Notes under the pieces: model-generated
Database searches by the model: none
Seen by the model: the letters and a program-made list of their open reading frames with translations, nothing else
What the model was told of the DNA's origin: nothing
Shown here: positions 17,993-26,509 of the stretch, one piece after another
Numbering within the stretch: position 1 is the stretch's first letter
How the letters are laid out: the number at the start of each line of letters is the position of its first letter
Program-made: the position numbers and the translations under genes
From: an uncultured Acidimicrobiales bacterium
GTDB taxonomy: Bacteria; Actinomycetota; Acidimicrobiia; Acidimicrobiales; SHLQ01
DNA length: 51,499 nt
Direction: 5' to 3'
Assembly: GCA_938041035.1 (NCBI GenBank)
Contig: CALHYX010000098.1
Span: 1 to 51,499, forward strand

Positions 17993-18861
17993 CCGATGTG
18001 GCCAACCAACCGCTCGAGACCGAAACGACCGTGACGATCAGCGTCGACGGCGCCGAGGTCAGCGTCGCGGCGGGGGAGACGATCCTGACGGCCTGCACCA
18101 AGGCCGGGATTGACACACCCACGATCTGTTACGGCCCGACGTTGACGCCGGTGAACGCGTGTCGGGTCTGCGTGGTCGAACTCGACGGCTCGCGCACCCT
18201 GGTGCCGTCGTGTTCGCGCCCCGCCGAGGACGGCATGGTCGTCCAAACCGACTCCGAGCGGGTCCGTCACAGCCGCAAGATGGTGCTCGAGTTTCTCGGC
18301 TCGGGTGTCGACCTGTCCGAGGCCGACGACCTGCGCGCGTGGAGCGAGCAGTACGGCGCCGACCCGACGCGGTACGGCCCGGCGGCCGAGCGGATGAACG
18401 AGGACGTGAAGGTGCAGGACGACCTCTACGTGCGCGACTACGACAAGTGCGTGCTGTGTTACAAGTGCGTCGAAGCCTGTGGCGACGATGCCCAGCACAC
18501 CTTCGCCATCTCGATGGCCGGCCGCGGCTTCGGTGCCCGGATCTCCACCGAGTTCGACGTCACCCTCCCGGAGTCGGCCTGTGTGTACTGCGGCAACTGC
18601 GTGGCGGTGTGTCCGACCAACGCATTGCAGTTCAAGACCGAGTTCGACCTGCGCCAGGCCGCCAACTGGCGCCCGGAGGACCAGTCGGTGACGACCACGG
18701 TGTGCTCCTACTGCGGGGTCGGCTGCAACCTCGAACTCCACACCCAGGACGAACGCATCGTGAAGGTGACCTCACCGAACGATCACAGCGTCACCAGCGG
18801 CAACCTGTGTATCAAGGGCCGATTCGGTTGGCAGTACGTCCACGGCGACACCGACGGCTAA
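17989..18861 (+). CDS. Formate dehydrogenase alpha subunit, detached N-terminal iron-sulfur part
   Basis: This 290-residue protein corresponds to the N-terminal third of a normal FDH alpha subunit. It has a [2Fe-2S] ferredoxin domain (C47, C58, C61, C75), two [4Fe-4S] clusters (C154/157/160/164 and C198/201/204/208), and the first molybdopterin-oxidoreductase domain with its [4Fe-4S] ligands C239, C242, C246 and C274. It ends right after CIKGRFGWQYVH, exactly where the catalytic part at 14278 begins. There are no cysteines between C75 and C154, so the NuoG-type His-Cys3 cluster is absent. ATG overlaps the upstream stop. It should dock on the catalytic subunit to complete the electron wire from the Mo/W site to FdhB. 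Confidence 0.92.
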   Translation: MTDVANQPLETETTVTISVDGAEVSVAAGETILTACTKAGIDTPTICYGPTLTPVNACRVCVVELDGSRTLVPSCSRPAEDGMVVQTDSERVRHSRKMVLEFLGSGVDLSEADDLRAWSEQYGADPTRYGPAAERMNEDVKVQDDLYVRDYDKCVLCYKCVEACGDDAQHTFAISMAGRGFGARISTEFDVTLPESACVYCGNCVAVCPTNALQFKTEFDLRQAANWRPEDQSVTTTVCSYCGVGCNLELHTQDERIVKVTSPNDHSVTSGNLCIKGRFGWQYVHGDTDG

Positions 18862-18879
18862 CGGGGCACCCCAGCCACC

Positions 18880-18929
18880 CCAAAATTCCAAAAGAACGCC
18901 CATTCTTTCCACCACGGGGGCAATTTTGG
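18880..18929. terminator. Nested hairpin between convergent operons
   Basis: Outer arms CCAAAATT (18880-18887) and AATTTTGG (18922-18929) enclose an inner hairpin AAAGAA-6 nt-TTCTTT (18891-18908). The AT-rich arms stand out in this GC-rich DNA. It lies between the convergent fdh operon and the ABC permease gene and probably terminates one or both. Confidence 0.5.
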
Positions 18930-18954
18930 CGAATCTTTGGGTTGCCCGGCGGCG

Positions 18955-20013
18955 TTAGAACTGGACGGCGTTGCGGTTCGCGGCCGAGGAGCGGACGAGA
19001 TACTGGACGACCCGGACGCTGGACTCGGCGAGCAGCCCGATCAGGCCGATGATGATCAGCAGGGCCACCATGACGTCGATCCGGAAGAAGTTGCGGGCCG
19101 CGAACGCCATGGTCCCGAGGCCGTCGGGCGCGCCGCCCAGGACCTCGCTGCTGATGGTCGCCCACCAGCCGACGAAAACGGCCCAACGGAGCACGCCGAG
19201 TACATCGGCGGCCACCGACAGCGATGTGCCGCGTCGCTTCGCGGCCATCGCCTCCTGGATACCGCCGGCGACCACCCAGGCCACGACCAGGGTGCCGCTG
19301 AGAATGATCGCGTCGTTGCCGAGGCCGCGCCAGAGAAACACGAGAGGGAGGAAGAGGGGGATGGGCACCATGCGAAAGAACGACGCGATCGGGTCCAGGA
19401 TGAATCGGAGCCAGCTCGTCCAGCCCATGGCTCCGCCGACGATCGTGCCCACCGTGGCGCCCAGCACCACAATGGCCAAAAAACGCGCCAGGGTGTCGAC
19501 CAGGTTCGACCAGAACGATGCCCCCCGAAGGTCATCGTTGCTGATGAGGTCGCCGAGCGATTCGCCGACCGCACCGATGGTGGGAAAGGTGCTTTCGGTG
19601 TCGACGATGGAGTCGTCGCCGCCCAGGGTCAACAATCCCCAGATCCCGAACACAGCGGCGAGCGCGACGACGAGTCCAACCAGCCGCTTCCCGAACTCGA
19701 ACCCCACCTTCTTGACCGCGGGCCCGGGGTAGTGAGCCAGCGGCGCCTGCACGCCACTCGGCGCCATGACGCCGTAGGCCGGCTGCGAGGGATACGGCTG
19801 CGAGGGATACGGGGGCGAGGCCTGTGGTGGGTACGGCGGCGCGGTGGGGATGACCGGCTGCGGCTGGGTCGTGGGCGGGTAGTTCGGTGCCGGCGGCGGA
19901 CCGAGATCGGCCGGGGGAGGCGGAGCCGCGCCATCGGGCGGCGGTGCCGCTGGTAGTTGCCCCGTGTCGGCGTTGGGGTCAGACCCCGGCGCCGGAAACT
20001 GATCGTCCGTCAT
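18955..20013 (-). CDS. ABC transporter permease (SsuC/TauC-like) with proline-rich N-terminal extension
   Basis: I chose ATG 20013 because AGGAGAGG lies just upstream; an open frame 12 codons longer exists. The 352-residue product starts with about 100 residues rich in Pro/Tyr/Gln, including PYPSQ repeats. A first membrane helix and a short extracytoplasmic loop follow, then a BPD-type permease domain. Its helices include LAIVVLGATVGTIVGG, VPIPLFLPLVFLW (the EAA-loop region of SsuC/TauC permeases), ILSGTLVVAWVVAGG and VALLIIIGLIGLL. No ATPase or substrate-binding protein is encoded nearby, so its partners must be elsewhere. The proline-rich head is unusual for this family and may be a protein-interaction arm. 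Confidence 0.8.
   Translation of the reverse strand: MTDDQFPAPGSDPNADTGQLPAAPPPDGAAPPPPADLGPPPAPNYPPTTQPQPVIPTAPPYPPQASPPYPSQPYPSQPAYGVMAPSGVQAPLAHYPGPAVKKVGFEFGKRLVGLVVALAAVFGIWGLLTLGGDDSIVDTESTFPTIGAVGESLGDLISNDDLRGASFWSNLVDTLARFLAIVVLGATVGTIVGGAMGWTSWLRFILDPIASFFRMVPIPLFLPLVFLWRGLGNDAIILSGTLVVAWVVAGGIQEAMAAKRRGTSLSVAADVLGVLRWAVFVGWWATISSEVLGGAPDGLGTMAFAARNFFRIDVMVALLIIIGLIGLLAESSVRVVQYLVRSSAANRNAVQF
19975..19987. repeat. Dispersed 13-bp palindrome GGGGTCAGACCCC, copy 1
   Basis: A perfect 6-1-6 palindrome inside the N-terminal coding region of the ABC permease. The same 13-mer occurs at 33101-33113. Confidence 0.7.
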
Positions 20014-20073
20014 CGCCCACCTCTCCTGCCAGACCCACTCTTCGCCCACTCCCGTCGTTAGGTTTTGTTCAGC

Positions 20074-20790
20074 CTACTTCGTTGACGATTCGGCCTCGGG
20101 TGCCGCCCGCAGGACGGCGATGTTGGAGAACGACAACCACGGCATCAGATCGCCTGCCCGGCGTTGCAGCGCCGGTCCGGTCGGCAGGCGTGACAGCACC
20201 GGCAGGGGCACGAAGTCGACGGCGTACTCGACGACGTCGGCGCCGACGATCGTTTCGCAGAAGTTCATCCAGTGCGACCGGTCCCAACAGCACACGTGGC
20301 CCTTGTTGGCGTAGTTCCGTTTGCGCAGGTTGCCGAGGATGACATCTGGGCGAACCGGGTTGGGCACCGCGAGCACGGCGACCCCGCCGGGCTTCAGCAG
20401 CTGCAAGATGGCGTGGACCGCATCGACCGGGCGCGGGAGATGTTCGAGCACGTGAGAGGCGACGACTGCGTCGTACCGTTGGTCCGACCGCATCACCTCG
20501 TAGAAGTCGGCGTTCATCGTGGCGGCGAGCTCGACCCGATCGGCGGTGAGGGCCAGGCACGTCGGGTCGACGTCGGCCGCGGTCAGCTCCCGGTCGGGCC
20601 CGAGCTGCTTCGTGGCGGCCAGCGTGTGGCCGACACCACAGCCCACGTCGAGCACCGAGCCGTTTGGTCCGGTGTGATCCACCACGAGCTCGGCGACCCG
20701 CCGGTGGTACGGCCGGGCGCCGTGGTCGTAGGGGATGTGCACGCTGCTCTCGTCGTCGAATCCGAGAGGAATCGCTGCTTCGCTCACCAT
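20074..20790 (-). CDS. Class I SAM-dependent methyltransferase
   Basis: A 238-residue methyltransferase of the Methyltransf_11/23 type: motif I is VLDVGCGVGHTLA, the motif II acidic end is TAADVDP, motif post-I is YDAVVASHVLEHLP, and motif III is LLKPGGVAVLAVPNP. The substrate cannot be deduced. The C-terminal part (VPLPVLSRLPTGP, MPWLSFSNIAVL) resembles methyltransferases of cell-surface or glycolipid pathways, but this is weak. It lies between the ABC permease and a molybdopterin oxidoreductase on the same strand with gaps of 60-90 bp. Confidence 0.87.
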   Translation of the reverse strand: MVSEAAIPLGFDDESSVHIPYDHGARPYHRRVAELVVDHTGPNGSVLDVGCGVGHTLAATKQLGPDRELTAADVDPTCLALTADRVELAATMNADFYEVMRSDQRYDAVVASHVLEHLPRPVDAVHAILQLLKPGGVAVLAVPNPVRPDVILGNLRKRNYANKGHVCCWDRSHWMNFCETIVGADVVEYAVDFVPLPVLSRLPTGPALQRRAGDLMPWLSFSNIAVLRAAPEAESSTK

Positions 20791-20878
20791 TTCGCCTTAC
20801 CGCCATCGATCACCCGGAGAGGCCGGGTGGTCGCGAGTGTAGGCGCGAGCGTTCTGCGCCGACAGAGGGCGGACGCGG

Positions 20879-22921
20879 CTAGCGCCGCCCGGCGCTCACC
20901 TCGACCCGGGTATCGCCGTAGGCGACCCCGCCACCCCAGTCGGTGTCGGCCGCGCTCGTGAGCGAGTTCGCCGTGCCCTCGCCGTCGTGGTGTTGGCTCC
21001 ACCAACCGAACGGCACGGCGGCCAGTCCGGGCCGCATTCGATCGGCGATCCGAGCCGTGAGCACGAGCGCTCCGGCCTCGTTATGCACCGTGACCTCGTC
21101 GCCGTCGGCAATGTTGCGGGCGGCGGCGTCGTCGGGGTGTAGCTCGACCCAGGGGCCACCCTCGGCCGGACCGTGCTTGGGCAGCTGGCTGTACGACGAG
21201 TTCAGGAATCGGGCGTGAACCTTCGGCGTGGTCAGGGCCAGCGGATAACGCGGGTCGAGGGGCGGTGGCGGGGTGAACGTCGGCAGCCGGGGCAGCCCCT
21301 GGGCTTCGAGGTTCGGACTGGCGAACTGCGCTTTACCGCTCTCGAAACCAAAGCCGCCCTCGGCGTACGGCAGCAGGGGATCGGGAAGATCGAGGCGTAT
21401 GAAGCCATCGCGCTCGAGCGTCTCGCGATCGACGGTGTCGCGCAGCGCCTCGTCGATCAGTTCGAGGTCGCTCGTGAACAGTTCCGGCTCGGTGTAGCCC
21501 ATCGCCCCGGCGATGCGCCGCCACAGCTCGGTGTTCGGCACCGATTCGCCCAGTGGATCGATCGCGGCGTTGTTCCAGCCGAGGTAGAGGTGCCCCCAGG
21601 CGGGCATCACGTCGAGCTGTTCCAACTCGGTGCAGGCCGGGAAGATCACGTCGGCGTAGCGGGCGGTGTCGGTCATGAACTGTTCGCTCACGACGGTGAA
21701 CAGGTCGTCCCGCAAGAGCCCGGCGCGGATGGCCTCGGCGTTCGGCACGGTGACCAGCGGGTTGCCGTTCCAGACGATCAGGGCGTGCGCGCCGATGTCG
21801 GGGTCGGTGAGCGTGGCGCCCAGGTGGTTCATGTTGAGGCCGCGCCGCGGTGCCCCGTTCGTCAGGTTGGGCCGGGCAAACGCCCCGAAGTCGATAGCGA
21901 CATCGAACCAGGCGCCACACGACCGGGCGAACCCACCGCCCACCTCGCGCCACGACCCGTTGAGCAGCGGGAGACAACTGAGCGTGCGGAAGAACATGGC
22001 CCCGTCGTCATGGTGTTCGGGTCCGATGAGCGAGCGCAGAAACGACCGCCGGGTCCCGGCCCACGTGGTGGCCAACCATTCGACGGTCTCGACGTCGATG
22101 CCGCAGGCGTCGGCCGCTCGCTGAGGTGTCCAGTCGGCCACATGGGCGGCCAACTCGTCGAACCCCTCGGTGTAGCGCTCGACGTAGTCGTGGTCGACGT
22201 GGTCATCGCGAATGGCGACGTGCATCATCGCCAGCATCAGGGCGACATCGGTGCCCGGCATCGGTTGGATGAATCGATCGGCGGACTCCGCCGTCATCGT
22301 GCGCATCGGATCGATCACCACGATGGTGGCGCCGCGTTCGCGAGCCCGTTCGACGAAGGGCCACAGGTGACGGTTCGTCAAGCGGGTGTTGGTGCCCCAC
22401 AACACGACCAGCTCGGCGTGCTCGACGTCGGTGGGGTTGGCGCCGTGCGCGTTGCCGTGGGTGGCGGTCATCCCCCAACCGGCGGTTTCGCCGCACAGGG
22501 ACCCGATCTGGCGCGACGTGCCCATGCGGGCGAACAGGCGCTGGTCGAGCGAACTCTGCTGCAACAGACCCTGGGTACCGGCGGAACCCCACGGCACGAT
22601 CGCCTCGGCGCCATGCGTGTCGATCACCCGGTGCAGATTCTCGGCGGTGAGCGAGAGCGCGTCTTCCCAGCTGACGGGTTCGAACTCGCCGCTGCCCTTG
22701 GGCCCGACGCGGCGCAGTGGCGTGAGGATGCGATCGGGGCTGTACACCCGGTCGAGAAATCGATTGACCTTCGGGCACAGCTCACCGACGGAAAAAGGGT
22801 GGTCCTTGTTGCCCCGCAGCTTCACGACGACGCGCTGATCGCCCTCGCCGTCGACGGTCGCGACCCACCCGCAGCTGTCGGGGCAGTCGTGGTGGCACGT
22901 ACCGAGAACTTCGGTGGTCAT
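20879..22921 (-). CDS. Molybdopterin-dependent oxidoreductase (DMSO-reductase superfamily)
   Basis: The 680-residue product has the N-terminal [4Fe-4S] ligands C9, C13, C17 and C49 (in GELCPK). The three molybdopterin-binding regions follow, with VPWGSAGTQG, VLWGTNTRLTN, VVIDPMRT, LIVWNGNPLVT and a C-terminal dinucleotide-binding domain (VELHPDDAAARNIADGDEVTV). There is no Tat signal, so it should be cytoplasmic. Where the formate dehydrogenase has CNRT-U-H, this protein has CGET-A-G, so no Cys/Sec/Ser metal ligand is apparent at that site by my alignment. The reaction is unknown; relatives include uncharacterised members of the acetylene hydratase/thiosulfate reductase branch. Confidence 0.9.
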   Translation of the reverse strand: MTTEVLGTCHHDCPDSCGWVATVDGEGDQRVVVKLRGNKDHPFSVGELCPKVNRFLDRVYSPDRILTPLRRVGPKGSGEFEPVSWEDALSLTAENLHRVIDTHGAEAIVPWGSAGTQGLLQQSSLDQRLFARMGTSRQIGSLCGETAGWGMTATHGNAHGANPTDVEHAELVVLWGTNTRLTNRHLWPFVERARERGATIVVIDPMRTMTAESADRFIQPMPGTDVALMLAMMHVAIRDDHVDHDYVERYTEGFDELAAHVADWTPQRAADACGIDVETVEWLATTWAGTRRSFLRSLIGPEHHDDGAMFFRTLSCLPLLNGSWREVGGGFARSCGAWFDVAIDFGAFARPNLTNGAPRRGLNMNHLGATLTDPDIGAHALIVWNGNPLVTVPNAEAIRAGLLRDDLFTVVSEQFMTDTARYADVIFPACTELEQLDVMPAWGHLYLGWNNAAIDPLGESVPNTELWRRIAGAMGYTEPELFTSDLELIDEALRDTVDRETLERDGFIRLDLPDPLLPYAEGGFGFESGKAQFASPNLEAQGLPRLPTFTPPPPLDPRYPLALTTPKVHARFLNSSYSQLPKHGPAEGGPWVELHPDDAAARNIADGDEVTVHNEAGALVLTARIADRMRPGLAAVPFGWWSQHHDGEGTANSLTSAADTDWGGGVAYGDTRVEVSAGRR

Positions 22922-22980
22922 GGGGCCGAGCGTAGAGCAGCGCCATCCGTTTCACTCGACGGATTCGGACGACGGGCGGG

Positions 22981-23568
22981 TCAGGTCGCCAGGTGGCGGG
23001 CGATGTGCTTGCGCACGGCGGGCAGGGTCTCGGTCTCGAACCACGGGTTCTTGGTCAGCCAGTGTTGGTTGCGCGGTGAGGGGTGGGGCAGCACCACCTG
23101 GGCGGGGAGGTGGGTGGCCCAGTCGGCCACCGTTTCGGTGAGCGTCTTCCGCCGGTTGGCGATGTAGCGCTTCTGGGCGTACATGCCGATGACGATGTCG
23201 AGCCGGTCCTCGGGCAACTCGGCGAGCAACCGCTCGTGCCACAGCGGGGCACACTCGGGCCGAGGCGGTTTGTCGCCCGATGAGGCCGCACCGGGGTAAC
23301 AGAACCCCATCGGCACCAGCGCCACCAGGTCGGGGTCGTAGAACTGTTCGTCGGTGAGGTTGAGCCACCGGCGAAGCGTCCGTCCGCTCGGGTCGTCCCA
23401 GGGGATCCCGGACTCATGCACCCGGCGCCCGGGCGCCTGGCCGATGATGACGATCCGGGCACGCGGACCGGCCTGGACGACGGGTCGGACCCCGTGTTCG
23501 AGGTCGCGTTCGCAGACGGTGCACGCTCGGATATCGACCAGCAGATCGTTGAGTGCGGTGCGCTTCAT
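22981..23568 (-). CDS. Uracil-DNA glycosylase superfamily protein
   Basis: A 195-residue protein of the family 4/5-like UDG superfamily. The N-terminal part has C16-x2-C19 (ACTVCERD), a position used for Fe-S ligation in UDG family 4. The catalytic loop is IIGQAPGRRVHESG followed by IPWDDPSG, and the C-terminal DNA-intercalation motif is LPHPSPRN. It is inferred to remove uracil or a related damaged base from DNA, but the group also contains members without demonstrated glycosylase activity. It stands alone on the minus strand, divergent from the PRPP-synthetase-like gene. Confidence 0.86.
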   Translation of the reverse strand: MKRTALNDLLVDIRACTVCERDLEHGVRPVVQAGPRARIVIIGQAPGRRVHESGIPWDDPSGRTLRRWLNLTDEQFYDPDLVALVPMGFCYPGAASSGDKPPRPECAPLWHERLLAELPEDRLDIVIGMYAQKRYIANRRKTLTETVADWATHLPAQVVLPHPSPRNQHWLTKNPWFETETLPAVRKHIARHLAT

Positions 23569-23669
23569 CGGTCTGATCCTGACATAGGTCGGTCACGGTG
23601 GGCGCCCGGTGGATCGAGCCCGGCGCACCGTCGCCCGTTCGCAGGGGGTCCATCCGATAGACAGGGGGC

Positions 23670-24881
23670 ATGACCGGCCCCACGCTCGATCCCGACGACG
23701 TCATCGTTGTCGGCAACTTCTCCGACGACCCCTTCGCGATCGATGTGGCCTTTGCGGTGGGCCAGGCCGAGGACATCGCCGACCTCATCAGCATCAAGAC
23801 GTTCGCCAACACCGAGTTCTGCCCCCGGTTCATCAGCGACGAACAGGACATGAGCGCGATCGGCGATCAGCTCCGCGGCAAGACGGTGGTCATCGTGAGC
23901 ACGACCAACCGGGTCATGAGCCGCAACAACCTGGCCATGCGCAACACCCTGATCGCCCGTGCCGCCAAGGACAACGGGGCCGCCGCGGTCGTGCTGGTGG
24001 AGCCCGATCTGTTTTACAGCGCCCAGGACCGCGGCCCGCGCGCCGACCACGGCACGACGCAGTTCGAGCGCGATGAGGCCGACCGCAAGAAGTTCGACGG
24101 CCAGCCATTTTCGGCCCGGCTCTACGCCGAGATGCTGAAGCTGGCCGGGGTCGACCGGGTCGTGACCGTGCACAACCACTCGACGTCGGTGCAGGCGGAG
24201 TTCACCCGCGTGTTCGACGGGCGGTTCCACAATCTGATCCCCTACGACGTCTACATCGACTACCTGCGCGAGTCGAACATCATCGACCACGGGCCCACCG
24301 GCGCCGGCCTGGCGCTGTGCGCCCCCGACAAGGGGGCCCGCGACTTCGTGCGCGCGATCTACGAGCAGCTCGACCTTCCCGAAGCGAAGTTCATCATGCT
24401 CGACAAGGAGCGCTCCGGTGAGCGGGAGGTGGAGATCACGCTGCACCCGGAATCCGACGCCACCTTCGAGGAGATCCGGGGCCACGATGTGGTGCTGTTC
24501 GACGACATGGTGCGCACCGGCTCCACCGTGGTCAGCTCGTGTGAGTTCATACAGCAGGTCGGGCCGAAGCGGGTCGTGTTCGCCGTGACGCACTTTTATG
24601 CCAGCGACGAGGGGCGCCAGAAGATGGCCAATCCCGCGATCGACGAAATTCTCACCCTCAACACCTTGCCGACGGTGCTCAACCGCGATGTTCAGGGCCG
24701 GCTCCGCAAGAAGATGGTCGTGTTGAAGATCGAGATCTGGTTGGCTCGACGGCTGTGCGAAATCCTCGGACTGCCCAACCCCGATGATGCCGGCGGGTAC
24801 CGCATCGACATGTCGTCGAAGAACCCGCGCTTCAAGCGCAAGATCTGGTCGAGCGACGAGCTGACCGACCTGCGGGACTGA
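23670..24881 (+). CDS. PRPP-synthetase-like protein (ribose-phosphate diphosphokinase family)
   Basis: The 403-residue product is related to phosphoribosyl pyrophosphate synthetases. It has the type I phosphoribosyl-binding loop VVLFDDMVRTGSTV, TVHNHST in the region of the active-site His, and FSARLYAEMLKLAGVDRV. It is about 90 residues longer than classical PRPP synthases, with an extended C-terminus containing RRLCEILGLPNP and basic FKRKIW. This matches a less-studied long subgroup. It may make PRPP or only bind it. ATG 23670 is the first good start. A strong hairpin terminator follows the gene. Confidence 0.83.
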   Translation: MTGPTLDPDDVIVVGNFSDDPFAIDVAFAVGQAEDIADLISIKTFANTEFCPRFISDEQDMSAIGDQLRGKTVVIVSTTNRVMSRNNLAMRNTLIARAAKDNGAAAVVLVEPDLFYSAQDRGPRADHGTTQFERDEADRKKFDGQPFSARLYAEMLKLAGVDRVVTVHNHSTSVQAEFTRVFDGRFHNLIPYDVYIDYLRESNIIDHGPTGAGLALCAPDKGARDFVRAIYEQLDLPEAKFIMLDKERSGEREVEITLHPESDATFEEIRGHDVVLFDDMVRTGSTVVSSCEFIQQVGPKRVVFAVTHFYASDEGRQKMANPAIDEILTLNTLPTVLNRDVQGRLRKKMVVLKIEIWLARRLCEILGLPNPDDAGGYRIDMSSKNPRFKRKIWSSDELTDLRD

Positions 24882-24907
24882 CGTTTGGTTCGGCCGAAAA
24901 CGCAGAA

Positions 24908-24934
24908 GCCCCCGCACCGGTCCGGTGCGGGGGC
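24908..24934. terminator. Strong bidirectional hairpin terminator
   Basis: GCCCCCGCACCGG (24908-24920) is perfectly complementary to CCGGTGCGGGGGC (24922-24934), giving 13-bp arms around a single base. In practice 3-5 central bases form the loop. It sits between the convergent PRPP-synthetase-like gene and the LPATG surface protein gene. A T-tract is short, as is usual in high-GC actinobacteria. Confidence 0.85.
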
Positions 24935-24951
24935 CTTCGCTGGTTCGTGAA

Positions 24952-25542
24952 CTAGGCCTGCGAGCGGCGCTCGGCGCGCACGGCGATCAGACCGAGGGCC
25001 AGCAGCGCCATGCCGATGGCGGCGAAGCCGTAGCTGTCGAGGCCGGTGGCCGGAAGCTCGTCGGGCGTGTCGGGCTCCTCTTCGGCGGCGGCGGTCGTGG
25101 TGGGGGCTTCGTCGTCGCCACCGTCATCGTCGCCGGCGCCATCGTCGCCGCCGTCATCGCCACCGCCGCCGAAGGCGACGATCGCGAAGGCGGATTCGGT
25201 CTGGGCTGCGTCGCCCGCCGCGATGGCGATGCCGCCGTCGGGGATTTCATAGGTGACCTCGAGTTCGGCCGTACCGTCGTCGCCGACGGTCACCGGGGTG
25301 AGCTGGCCGGTGTCGCACGAGTCGCCGTCGATGTCGGCGGGGTCGCCCGACTCGGGCACTTCGCACGGAAGGACGAAGATCGCGAGGCCCGGCGAGAAGT
25401 CGGTGAGCGACACCGTGAGGGTTGTCTCACCGGCGGCGTCAACGCTCGCTGGGTCGACCGACATTTCGCCGGCGAATGCCACTCCGGCGGTTACCGCCAG
25501 CGTGAGAACGATCGTGCCGAACGCGGCGATGGTCTTGCGCAT
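24952..25542 (-). CDS. LPATG-anchored cell-surface protein
   Basis: ATG 25542 follows a GGAG and starts a good signal peptide (MRKTIAAFGTIVLTLAVTAGVAFA). The 196-residue product has a beta-rich exported domain with two Cys (VLPCEVPES, DSCDTG) that may form a disulfide. An acidic Gly/Asp tract and a Thr/Ala/Glu/Pro wall-spanning region follow. The C-terminal sorting signal is LPATG, a hydrophobic helix (FAAIGMALLALGLIAV), and a basic RAERRSQA tail. It should be displayed on the surface by a sortase; no sortase is encoded in the window. The function of the exported domain is unknown. Confidence 0.85.
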   Translation of the reverse strand: MRKTIAAFGTIVLTLAVTAGVAFAGEMSVDPASVDAAGETTLTVSLTDFSPGLAIFVLPCEVPESGDPADIDGDSCDTGQLTPVTVGDDGTAELEVTYEIPDGGIAIAAGDAAQTESAFAIVAFGGGGDDGGDDGAGDDDGGDDEAPTTTAAAEEEPDTPDELPATGLDSYGFAAIGMALLALGLIAVRAERRSQA

Positions 25543-25702
25543 GTCTGCTCCAACTAGAAGAAGTGGGCCCGGGGGATGGGCATGGAGGCCCACGATATTG
25601 AATCCGTCCGCGCAGGTCGTGGATAGTCGGGAACCAGTTGACCGACCATGGCGTTAAGCGTGGTGTCGGCTCCCTACGATCGGTGGGGACCAGGAGGAAG
25701 TG

Positions 25703-26509
25703 ATGACGGCTGTAACCGAACGTCCGGCGGCGATTCCGGCCCCCGAGGAGCGGCGAGCGAGGTTGAAGCATCGCCGCGGGAGCCGGTGGATGCACTGGGT
25801 CAACTTCCCGCTGCTGACCATCATGATCTGGAGCGGTCTTCGCATCTACTGGGCCAACGATGTCTATGACCTGAGCATCGGCAGCTGGACCTTCTATGAG
25901 TTCTTCCCCGACGGTTTCTACGAACCGCTCGGACTCAACCGCAAGCTGGCCAAGGGCATGGCCTGGCACTTCACCTTCGGCTGGCTGTTCGCCATCAACG
26001 GCGTGCTCTACGGCCTGTACACCCTGGTCACCGGCGAGTGGCGCCACCTGGTGCCCGATCGCCGGTCGATCAAGGAGAGCTTTCTGGTCCTCGCCCACGA
26101 CCTGTACCTGCGCAAGGAGGCGCCGCCTCAGGGTCGCTACAACGCAGCGCAACGTTTGAGCTACACCGGCATCCTCATTCTCGGGGCCTTCGCGGTGCTC
26201 ACCGGGGTCGCGATCTACAAGCCGAACCAGGCCAACCTGCTCACCACCATCTTCGGCGGATACGAATCCGCCCGGGCGATTCACTTCATCATCACGATGG
26301 CGTTCATCGCCTTCTTCGTGATCCACATCCTCCAGGTCATCAAGGCCGGTTGGGGAAACTTCTTTTCGATGGTGACGGGCTACGAACTCGACCCCAAGCC
26401 CAAGGTCACCGCTGTCGACGGCGCTGCCGACCACGGTGCTGTCACCACCCCCGACGACGGTGCCAACAACGAGCAGCCCGAGAACGAACAGGAGGCCGAC
26501 CGTGTCTGA
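25703..26509 (+). CDS. Membrane cytochrome b (b561/FdnI-like), electron partner of the adjacent Mo enzyme
   Basis: AGGAGGA lies 5-6 bases before ATG 25703, which I prefer over the adjacent GTG 25700. The 268-residue product has four or five membrane helices and conserved haem-ligand-type histidines (WMHWVNFPLL, MAWHFTFGWLF, AIHFIITMAF, FFVIHILQV). This is the pattern of di-haem cytochrome b subunits of formate dehydrogenase, thiosulfate reductase and hydrogenase. A charged Asp/Glu/Gln-rich cytoplasmic tail ends the protein. It overlaps the next gene by 8 bp, so the two products very likely form a membrane-bound redox complex that exchanges electrons between the quinone pool and the exported Mo subunit. 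Confidence 0.87.
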   Translation: MTAVTERPAAIPAPEERRARLKHRRGSRWMHWVNFPLLTIMIWSGLRIYWANDVYDLSIGSWTFYEFFPDGFYEPLGLNRKLAKGMAWHFTFGWLFAINGVLYGLYTLVTGEWRHLVPDRRSIKESFLVLAHDLYLRKEAPPQGRYNAAQRLSYTGILILGAFAVLTGVAIYKPNQANLLTTIFGGYESARAIHFIITMAFIAFFVIHILQVIKAGWGNFFSMVTGYELDPKPKVTAVDGAADHGAVTTPDDGANNEQPENEQEADRV

